A stretch of 64,000 nucleotides of DNA from contig NZ_BOOG01000002.1 in the NCBI RefSeq assembly GCF_016863115.1, positions 33,438 through 97,437 on the forward strand, given 5' to 3'. Origin of the DNA: Sphaerimonospora thailandensis. Lineage in GTDB: Bacteria > Actinomycetota > Actinomycetes > Streptosporangiales > Streptosporangiaceae. The notes under the pieces are model-generated. The model ran no database searches, had not been told where the DNA came from, and saw nothing but the letters and a program-made list of their open reading frames with translations. The position numbers were made by a program, and so were the translations under genes. Positions 42,446-49,432 of the stretch are shown here, one piece after another (positions within the stretch are counted from its first letter, which is position 1; the number at the start of each line of letters is the position of its first letter).

Positions 42446-43619
42446 ACTGGCTGTCGAAGTCGTCGAACGCAAGGGTGTCGGCCACCCTGACACCCTTGCC
42501 GACGGCATCGCCGAACTCGCCTCCATCCGCTACAGCAGGCACTGCTTGGACGTGGCGGGCGCGGTGCTGCACCACAATCTGGACAAGGTCGCCGTCCTGG
42601 GAGGCCGTGCGGCCTTCGCCGAGGCGGACGGGGCCTACGATCGGCCGCTGCGGATCGTCTTCGGCGGCCGGATCTCCACGTCATTCGCCGGACGGCCGCT
42701 GGCGGTGCGGGAGATCCTTGAGCAAGCGGCCGTCGACCACCTTCGCGCCGCGCTGCCGGGCTTTGACCGGGTGCGGCTGGAGATCCGCCACGAGACGACC
42801 AGCTCCAGTAAATTCTCCCATTGGTTCACCCCTCGCTCGCTGGAGGACCTGCCCGAGCGGCCCCGGGCGTTCTCCAATGACACCGCTTATCTCGTCGGCT
42901 CCGCACCGCGCACGGCCGCTGAGACTGTCGCACTGCTGGCCGAAGCATGGTTCCGTCGCTACGCGTGGGCCGGCAGCGACATCAAGGCCCTCGTCGTGCG
43001 AAATGACGACACCTTCACTATTACCGTCTGCGTGCCCGCCCTGGCTGGACACCTGACCACCTCGACCGAGTTCGACGACGTGGTCACGGCCGCGGCCCGT
43101 GAGCTGTCCGCCGTGCTCGAACACCGGCTTGCCAGTCGGGTCCAGGTGGTGTGCAACACCCGGGGCAGCCGCATCGGTCCCCTCTCAGGCCAGTACTTCA
43201 CGCTGTCGGGGTCAGCCGTCGACTACGGCGAGGATGGGCTGGTCGGCCGGGGTAATCCTCGCACCGGGGTGATCAACGGGGCGCATCTGGCAGGCAACGA
43301 AGCAGCATTCGGGAAGAATCCGGCCTATCACGTCGGCAAGGTCGGCGGCTGGCTGGCTGATACCGCCGCTGCCGCAGTCGCCGCGGAGTTCGGCCCGTGC
43401 CGGATCGGGCTCCTGTGGCGCAACGGCGCTCCCTACAGCCAGCCCGACTCCGTCGAGATCACCACCGGAAAGGACCGACCGAACGGTGATGCCGAGGAGT
43501 TGGTGCGCGTCACGCTGGGCCGTACCGACTGGTTGCCGGATCTAATCTCCGGTCGGTACCTGCCCAGAGTCGAATCGGTCGAGCACCTGCTGGCCTGCCT
43601 AGACGAGGCGATCGCATGA
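42393..43619 (+). CDS. Archaeal-type methionine adenosyltransferase
   Basis: 408-residue S-adenosylmethionine synthetase of the archaeal (PF01941) family, unrelated in sequence to bacterial MetK. Hallmarks: VVERKGVGHPDTLADGIAEL, LHHNLDKVAVLGG, FSNDTAYLVGSAP, GLVGRGNPRTGVINGAHL and GKNPAYHVGKVGG. It would make AdoMet or a nucleotide-modified sulfonium. The start lies 53 bases inside the upstream gene, but GGAGGTGATC precedes the GTG by about seven bases, a near-perfect ribosome binding site. Bacteria with this enzyme usually also have MetK; an operon copy suggests dedicated AdoMet supply or a divergent substrate. No methyltransferase is in the operon. Confidence 0.9.
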   Translation: MSTTTRTWSGQRTPLPHELAVEVVERKGVGHPDTLADGIAELASIRYSRHCLDVAGAVLHHNLDKVAVLGGRAAFAEADGAYDRPLRIVFGGRISTSFAGRPLAVREILEQAAVDHLRAALPGFDRVRLEIRHETTSSSKFSHWFTPRSLEDLPERPRAFSNDTAYLVGSAPRTAAETVALLAEAWFRRYAWAGSDIKALVVRNDDTFTITVCVPALAGHLTTSTEFDDVVTAAARELSAVLEHRLASRVQVVCNTRGSRIGPLSGQYFTLSGSAVDYGEDGLVGRGNPRTGVINGAHLAGNEAAFGKNPAYHVGKVGGWLADTAAAAVAAEFGPCRIGLLWRNGAPYSQPDSVEITTGKDRPNGDAEELVRVTLGRTDWLPDLISGRYLPRVESVEHLLACLDEAIA

Positions 43620-44497
43620 CCACGCACCAGGTAACCACCGGCTACGTGTCCGCCGTCCTGGCGCTGCCCGAGGTAGCGGACACCACAGCCGCTCGCACGG
43701 TCGGCCTCACCTTGCCCGGCGGCTGGATCCTTCAGTCAACCGGCATCGGCCAGGGCAGGGTGGCGGTCGAGGTGACCGTCGGGGCGGCGGATGTCGCCGC
43801 CGATGCGAACACGGTGCGCGTCCAGCTTCCCCCGTCCGTCGCGGGCTCGGACACGCTGATGTACGTCACCTACACCGCGCTGGAACGCCTCCGCCAGCAG
43901 CAGCGCAAGGTCACCGTGCACGCCACCGCCCTGTACGCCTCGGGCGGGCAAGCAGTGCTGTTGCTCGGCGCCAAGGGAGCGGGGAAGACATCAGTCGCAC
44001 TCGCGCTGGGCGAGCGCGGCTGGGTCCATGCCGGAGACGATCTGGTCGTCATCGGCCAAGACGATAACGACGGCCTGGTGGTATGGCCGGGCAAGCCCAC
44101 CGCCGCCATCCGCGACCCGGGCAGGCCACTCGCTCCCAAACCCCAGTGCGTCCTGGAGCCCTTCGCCGCCGGCCCAGCCCGGCTGAGCCGGATCGTGCGC
44201 CTGGCTGTTCACCCCGCTCTGGCCACCGCGTCGCTGACGCCCGCACAACCGCTGTCAGTGAACGAACGGCTGCGGTTGAGCGAGAACATGGCCCGCTACA
44301 TCTCCGGCCTGCCCACCCCACTCGGCGGAATCACCGGAGCACCGTACGGGCCGGTCTGGCCACTGGACACCCCCGCCTGCGCCCGCTGGCGCAGCCACCT
44401 CATCACTCAGATTGCCGACTGCCGGTTCGACTACGTATACGCCCCATGCCCCCAGACGGCCGCCGACCTACTCATCGAGGAGGCCGAGACCGGATGA
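43616..44497 (+). CDS. HPr-kinase-like P-loop protein
   Basis: 293-residue ATP-binding protein of the HprK-related family seen in actinomycete small-molecule and RiPP clusters. Walker A GAKGAGKTS (118-126) follows a beta-rich N-terminal half; HAGDDLVVI (about 137-145) resembles the acidic strand of HPrK. The HPr-binding signature of true HPr kinases is not seen, so a small-molecule or peptide phosphotransferase is more likely. Overlaps both neighbours as ATGA. C-terminal lobe ends with DYVYAPCPQTAADLLIEEAE. Confidence 0.75.
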   Translation: MTTHQVTTGYVSAVLALPEVADTTAARTVGLTLPGGWILQSTGIGQGRVAVEVTVGAADVAADANTVRVQLPPSVAGSDTLMYVTYTALERLRQQQRKVTVHATALYASGGQAVLLLGAKGAGKTSVALALGERGWVHAGDDLVVIGQDDNDGLVVWPGKPTAAIRDPGRPLAPKPQCVLEPFAAGPARLSRIVRLAVHPALATASLTPAQPLSVNERLRLSENMARYISGLPTPLGGITGAPYGPVWPLDTPACARWRSHLITQIADCRFDYVYAPCPQTAADLLIEEAETG

Positions 44498-45570
44498 ACG
44501 CCGCCGCGATCCTCCCCAGCCGCAACGAGCCGTACACCATAGCTGCCGTCACCACGGCCGTCGACGCCGCCCTGAACGATGCGCGGGCGTTCATCGTCCA
44601 CGCCGACTCCTCTGACGCCCCGCAGACGGCCGAGCGGTTCGCCGCCGCACCAACGCAGGCTCGCACGCGCGCGTTGACAGGCCTGGCGCGGGGCAAGGGC
44701 GCTCAGATCCTGGCTGCCGCCCGCCACCCGGAGATCGCGACCGCCGAGGCAGTACTGATCGCCGATACCGACACCAGGAACCCCGCCCCGGCGGTCTACC
44801 GCGCGTTGCTGAACCGCGTACAAGCCGGCGCCGCCATGGCGATCGCCGACTACCCACGCCACTGGGACGAGGCCAACCTCACCAACCACCTCGCCCGGCC
44901 GCTGATCGCTGCCGTAACCGGGAACGATGTGCCCCAACCACTGGCCGGGGATCTCGTTATCTCCCGCACGGCCCTGGCCGCCGCCCTTCGGGTCGCCACC
45001 GATCTGCCGTCAGAGCTGTCGGCGTGCGCGGACGGGTACGGCATCGACGCCCTCTTCTTGCTGACAGCCGCCGCATGCGGCCCGGTGGCCTGCGTACGAC
45101 TCGATCAGCCCAAACAGCACGCCGTTTCCTTCCCCCATCTGCCGGCCATCTACCACCAGGCCGTCCCCATGCTGCTGCACCTGACCGCCGGCTGGACCCC
45201 GCAACCCACCCCGGCAAACCGGACAAGCTGGATGGGCCGGTGCCCGGCGCCCTACCGGACCGCCGATCGCGAGTTGGAACCCGCGCGTCTTGAGGCCATG
45301 TTGACCACATTGGACCGCCTCACTCCGCACCCCGGCAGATACGATGATGAACGTCCCTGGCCGCTTCCCGCCGCGGACGCCTGGCACGCCGTCAACTCCG
45401 GCACCCCGGCTCCCGACGCGGCTCGCCGGCTGTGGCCGCACTACACCCGCCGTGTCCGCGACTGGCTCACCAGCGGCCAGCACGCCACGACCCGGCAGCG
45501 GACTCAGATGCTCGCCGCCGCCCACGCCCGCCTGCACGCCGCCGTCCTCACTCCTTCAGGAGCCTCATGA
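44494..45570 (+). CDS. Glycosyltransferase, GT2/GT81-like
   Basis: 358-residue glycosyltransferase with a GT-A fold. The N-terminus has AAILPSRNEPYTIAAVT (nucleotide-sugar strand), ARGKGAQILAA (about residue 70) and the metal DxD motif as LIADTDTRNPAP (about residue 90). Resembles glucosyl-3-phosphoglycerate synthase-type enzymes. No membrane segment. Start ATG at 44494 overlaps the preceding stop and has GAGGAGG upstream; the long frame before it is a shadow of the P-loop gene. Likely transfers a sugar or uronate to a small acceptor made by this operon. Confidence 0.75.
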   Translation: MNAAAILPSRNEPYTIAAVTTAVDAALNDARAFIVHADSSDAPQTAERFAAAPTQARTRALTGLARGKGAQILAAARHPEIATAEAVLIADTDTRNPAPAVYRALLNRVQAGAAMAIADYPRHWDEANLTNHLARPLIAAVTGNDVPQPLAGDLVISRTALAAALRVATDLPSELSACADGYGIDALFLLTAAACGPVACVRLDQPKQHAVSFPHLPAIYHQAVPMLLHLTAGWTPQPTPANRTSWMGRCPAPYRTADRELEPARLEAMLTTLDRLTPHPGRYDDERPWPLPAADAWHAVNSGTPAPDAARRLWPHYTRRVRDWLTSGQHATTRQRTQMLAAAHARLHAAVLTPSGAS

Positions 45571-46307
45571 TGATCATCACCCCGACCTCCGGCTTCTCCG
45601 CCTTCGCCCTGGAGCCCTTCCCCGAGATCCAACCCGGCGACGACCTGACCGCCGCCATCACCGGCGTCCTCACCCGCACCGGCAGCGAACTACGGAACGG
45701 CGACATCGTGGTGGTCGCCTCCAAAGTCGTGTCCATCGCGGAGAAGCGGTACGTTGAACTGGCCGGCGTCACCCCCTCACCCGAGGCGGTCGAACTGTCC
45801 GCCACGACGGGGAAACCCGCGGAGATCGTGCAACTCATCCTGGAGAACTCCACCGAGCATTTCCTGGCAACCGAGCGCGGCCCGATCATCGCCCGGCACA
45901 CCCTCGGCCACCAGCTCACTTCCGCCGGGATCGACCGCGCCGGGAGCGAGGGCGCGTGGCTACTACCGCGGGACCCGGACGCCTCCGCCCGCGCTCTGCG
46001 TCACGCTTTGATCACCTGTACCGGCGCAGAGGTCGCTGTCGTGATCGCCGACTCCGACGGCCGCGCCGACCGACGCGGAGCGACCGTCATCTCCATCGGT
46101 GCCGCCGGGATCACCCCGCTGCGCATCACCGAGCATGACGGCAAACGTCAGGAGGAGACCTTCACCGACCTCGCCGCAGCCGCAGCCGGCGTCATCCTCG
46201 GGCAGCGCGGCCGCGGTGCCCCCGTCGCCGTCCTGCGCGGCATCGCCTACACCATGAGTGACGAGGGCGTGGCTGCGATGCTCCACCATCGACCGTGGCC
46301 CTGCTGA
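45567..46307 (+). CDS. CofE-like amide ligase (F420-0:glutamate ligase family)
   Basis: 246-residue protein of the CofE/FbiB N-terminal family. Characteristic segments: GDIVVVASKVVSIAEKRYVE, TLGHQLTSAGIDRAGSEGAW, LLPRDPDASARALRHALI and VVIADSDGRADRRGATVISI, then GQRGRGAPVAVLRGI. CofE joins glutamate to F420-0 using GTP; no cofC, cofD, cofG/H or FbiB-like reductase domain is near, so a non-F420 substrate is likely. Start: two adjacent ATGs (45567, 45570) after AGGAG. It overlaps the GT by four bases. Confidence 0.85.
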   Translation: MMIITPTSGFSAFALEPFPEIQPGDDLTAAITGVLTRTGSELRNGDIVVVASKVVSIAEKRYVELAGVTPSPEAVELSATTGKPAEIVQLILENSTEHFLATERGPIIARHTLGHQLTSAGIDRAGSEGAWLLPRDPDASARALRHALITCTGAEVAVVIADSDGRADRRGATVISIGAAGITPLRITEHDGKRQEETFTDLAAAAAGVILGQRGRGAPVAVLRGIAYTMSDEGVAAMLHHRPWPC

Positions 46308-47044
46308 TCACCGGGGCCGCCGGAGCCATCGGTGCCCGCCTGGCCGCCGATCTCGCCGCCTGCGGCATACCCCTACGGCTACTCGATCTGCGAGCGCCCG
46401 CAGACGCGCCGCCCACGGGCACGGAGTTCGTCCAGGCGGATCTGTACGACCAGGTTGCGGTCGAGAAGGCCGCCGCCGGGATGTCGGCTGTCGTCCACCT
46501 CGCGGGCATCACTCGCGAGGGACCCTTCGCCGAGATGGCCAAACACAACATCATCGGAACCCACCATGTGCTAGAGGCGGCCCGCCGCCAGCGGGTGCCG
46601 CGCGTGGTGCTGGCCAGCAGCCACCACGTCACCGGCATGAACCCCGTTGGCGTCCCGACGTCATTGGCGCCTGACAGTTTCTACGCCGTCAGCAAGGTCA
46701 CTATAGAGGCACTGGGCCATCTGTACGCCCACAAGACCGGCATGGAGATCGTCGTCATACGTATCGGCAGCTACCGCGCGCGGCCCATCGAGCCCCGGCA
46801 CCGAGCGACGTGGCTCAGCCCTCGCGACGCCACCACCCTGCTGCACGCCGCGGCCACCCGGCCGCTGCCGAGTCGGTTCCTCACCGTGTACGGCACCTCC
46901 GGCAACACCGAGTCATGGTGGCCACGCACCGGCTGGGACACACTCGGCTACCAGCCCATCGACAACGCCGACCAGCACCCCAGCTCTGGGCCACTCACCG
47001 ACCAATTCACAGGCGGCTCCTTCGCCGACCATGAACTCCCCTAG
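46295..47044 (+). CDS. NAD-dependent epimerase/dehydratase (uronate-dehydrogenase-like SDR)
   Basis: 249-residue extended SDR. GAAGAIGARLAADLAA gives the GxxGxxG cofactor site, SSHHVTG the catalytic Ser, and YAVSKVTIE the YxxxK pair. Shape and length fit uronate dehydrogenases or small sugar epimerases. The GTG start overlaps the CofE-like gene by 13 bases. C-terminus ends FTGGSFADHELP. Likely oxidises or epimerises the sugar moiety in this operon. Confidence 0.82.
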   Translation: MALLITGAAGAIGARLAADLAACGIPLRLLDLRAPADAPPTGTEFVQADLYDQVAVEKAAAGMSAVVHLAGITREGPFAEMAKHNIIGTHHVLEAARRQRVPRVVLASSHHVTGMNPVGVPTSLAPDSFYAVSKVTIEALGHLYAHKTGMEIVVIRIGSYRARPIEPRHRATWLSPRDATTLLHAAATRPLPSRFLTVYGTSGNTESWWPRTGWDTLGYQPIDNADQHPSSGPLTDQFTGGSFADHELP

Positions 47045-47061
47045 CCAGTATCGACAAGGAC

Positions 47062-47466
47062 ATGACGAACAACGCCCCCGAAACGTACCCGGAAATCCTG
47101 CGCGGCCGCATGGTCGACCGCATCCTCGTAAGCCACAGCCTCTCTTCGACCGTCGAGGCCGCCCTGCGACACGTGGAACGCCACCGTTACGTGCGCAGCC
47201 CCGCCATCGTTCAGGGTGATTCGCTGGCCTACTTCACGTTCTGGCGATCGGAAGAGACCGCAGGGCGGTGGCAGCTAGGTGCCATAGGGCACGGCCCACT
47301 CGGTCACCACCTCGCCACCCGCATCGCCGAACAGATCGGCGTGTGGAATCGGGGCCGCACCGCCGATCCAGAGCTGCTGGCCTACCCGACCGGCCTGCCC
47401 ATGCCCAGTGGCATGACGGGCAGAGTCATCACCGAGTCCGGCATCCGTCTCATCGTGCACTACTAA
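47062..47466 (+). CDS. Unknown protein ending the operon
   Basis: 134-residue soluble protein with no recognised family. It contains STVEAALRHVERHRYVRSPA, LAYFTFWRSEETAGRWQLGA and GTA-rich AEQIGVWNRGR segments, a mixed alpha/beta pattern. 17 bases follow the SDR stop. Start ATG at 47062 has AAGGACATGA-type bases (AAGGA) four bases upstream. No function. Confidence 0.65.
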   Translation: MTNNAPETYPEILRGRMVDRILVSHSLSSTVEAALRHVERHRYVRSPAIVQGDSLAYFTFWRSEETAGRWQLGAIGHGPLGHHLATRIAEQIGVWNRGRTADPELLAYPTGLPMPSGMTGRVITESGIRLIVHY

Positions 47467-47659
47467 TCCGCAAATCGGACAGTAACTGGACAGGCGGTAG
47501 CGCCTGACTTACTTGGCCTGCTCCCCGGTCAGGCCATAGCTCATGCTGTGGCTCGGCATGAGGGATCTCGGTCATCACGGTCTCCCCCTACCCATCAGGT
47601 TTCGCAATTTTCCATTAGGTGGTGGTTTGTCCGATCAGATCGAGGCAAGGCGGCAGAGT

Positions 47660-49426
47660 ATGACGGAAATCGCCGCTGAAGTACTCATCGAACGGCTGGC
47701 CGACTGGGGTGTCGACACGATCTTCGGCATCCCCGGCGACGGCATCAACGGAATCATGGAAGGGCTGCGCCGCCAGTCCGACCGGGTCCGGTTCGTCCTC
47801 GTCCACCACGAGGAGGCGGCCGCGTTCATGGCGACCGCGCACGCCAAGGCGACCGGCCGCCTCGGCGTGTGCCTGGCCACCTCGGGACCCGGCGGCATCC
47901 ACCTCCTCAACGGGCTCTACGACGCCAAGCTGGACCACCAACCCGTGCTGGCGATCACCGGCATGCAGGAGACCAGCGTGCTGGGGACCGGCTACCAGCA
48001 GGAGGTCCACCTCGACCACCTCTACGCCGACGTCGCCGAGTACAACCTGATCGTCGACAACCCGACGCAGCTTCCCGGCGTGGTCGACATCGCGGTCCGC
48101 ACCGCCTACGCCCGCCGCGGCGTGGCCCATCTCAGCCTCCCCAACGACGTCCAGGTGGCGCCCGCCACCCAGGACCCGTACCAGCACGTGGCCCCGGCCA
48201 GGCCGCCGGCGACCGCTCCGATCTACCTGTCCCCGCCGGGAATGCCGCGCACCGAGGACCTGGAGGCGGCGGCCGACGTGCTGAACGCGAGCGAGAGACC
48301 GGCCATCCTCGCCGGGGCCGGCGCGCTGCACGCCCGCGAGGAGGTGCTCGCGGTCGCCGAGGTGCTCGGCGCACCGGTGATCAAGACGCTGCCCGGCAAG
48401 GCCGTCATCCCCGACGACTCTCCGTACGCCGTGGGCGGGATCGGCCTGCTGGGCACCCGGCCGGGCGAGGAGCTGATCGAGGACTGCGACACGCTGCTGA
48501 TGGCCGGCACGAACTTCCCCTACACCAAGCACCTGCCCGAGCCGGGCAAGGTCCGCGTGGTGCAGATCGAGGCCGACCCGATCCGCGCCGGGGTGCGCCT
48601 GCCGACCGAGGTGCCGATGATCGGCGACGCCCGGGAGGGGCTCGCCGGCCTGCTGCCGCTGCTGAAACCCCGCTCCGACCGCGCCCACCTGGAGAAGTAC
48701 CAGCGGGCGATGGACCGGTGGCGTGACGACATGACCGCCCTGCAGTCGCCCGAGCGTGACCCGATCGCCCCGCAGTACCTGATGGGCCGCATCGACCGGG
48801 CGGCCTCCGACGACGCCATCCTCACCTGCGACTCCGGCACGATCGCCACCTGGGCGGCCCGGCACTGGACGATCAGAGGGAACCGGCGGTTCTACCTGTC
48901 CGGCAACCTCGCCACGATGGCGCCCGGCCTGCCGTACGCGATCGCGATGCAGCTCGCCTTCCCCGGACGGCAGGTGATCGCGTTCATCGGGGACGGCGGC
49001 TTCGCCATGCTGATGGCCGAGTTCCTCACCGCCGCCCACCTGAACCTCCCGATCACGGTCGTCGTCAACAACAACGACTCGCTCGGCCAGATCCTGTGGG
49101 AGCAGATGGTGCTCGGCTTCCCCGAGCACGGTGTCCGGTTCGGCCGGCCGGCCTCGGACTTCTCCGCCTGGGCCCGCTCCTGCGGTGGTTACGGCCGCAA
49201 GGTCACCGACCCGGCGGATGTCGACGAGGCCGTCCGGCAGGCCCTGGCACACGACGGGCCCGCCCTGGTCGACGTGAACGTCAACCCCGACGAGCCGCCG
49301 ATGCCCGGCAAGGTCGGCTACGACCAGGCGGTGAAGTTCGCCAAGGCCTTCCTGAAGGGGCAGCCGCACAAGGCGTCCATCGCCACCACGCTCTTCAAGG
49401 ACAAGATCTCCCAACTGGGCAGGTGA
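47660..49426 (+). CDS. Thiamine-diphosphate-dependent enzyme, pyruvate-oxidase-like
   Basis: 588-residue ThDP enzyme of the POX/acetolactate synthase family. Catalytic Glu in VLVHHEEAAAFMATAHAK (about 50-60), FAD/domain-2 region (about 190-340; GIGLLGTRPG) and the ThDP motif GDGGFAMLMAEF ending in VVNNND (about 455-480). Long C-terminus (GQPHKASIATTLFKDKI). Start: ATG at 47660 with AAGGCGG upstream; the frame opens earlier at 47543 without support. Six bases before the FAD/Fe-S gene, so the pair is an operon. Probably decarboxylates pyruvate or a related 2-oxo acid. Confidence 0.88.
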   Translation: MTEIAAEVLIERLADWGVDTIFGIPGDGINGIMEGLRRQSDRVRFVLVHHEEAAAFMATAHAKATGRLGVCLATSGPGGIHLLNGLYDAKLDHQPVLAITGMQETSVLGTGYQQEVHLDHLYADVAEYNLIVDNPTQLPGVVDIAVRTAYARRGVAHLSLPNDVQVAPATQDPYQHVAPARPPATAPIYLSPPGMPRTEDLEAAADVLNASERPAILAGAGALHAREEVLAVAEVLGAPVIKTLPGKAVIPDDSPYAVGGIGLLGTRPGEELIEDCDTLLMAGTNFPYTKHLPEPGKVRVVQIEADPIRAGVRLPTEVPMIGDAREGLAGLLPLLKPRSDRAHLEKYQRAMDRWRDDMTALQSPERDPIAPQYLMGRIDRAASDDAILTCDSGTIATWAARHWTIRGNRRFYLSGNLATMAPGLPYAIAMQLAFPGRQVIAFIGDGGFAMLMAEFLTAAHLNLPITVVVNNNDSLGQILWEQMVLGFPEHGVRFGRPASDFSAWARSCGGYGRKVTDPADVDEAVRQALAHDGPALVDVNVNPDEPPMPGKVGYDQAVKFAKAFLKGQPHKASIATTLFKDKISQLGR

Positions 49427-49432
49427 GTGCCG

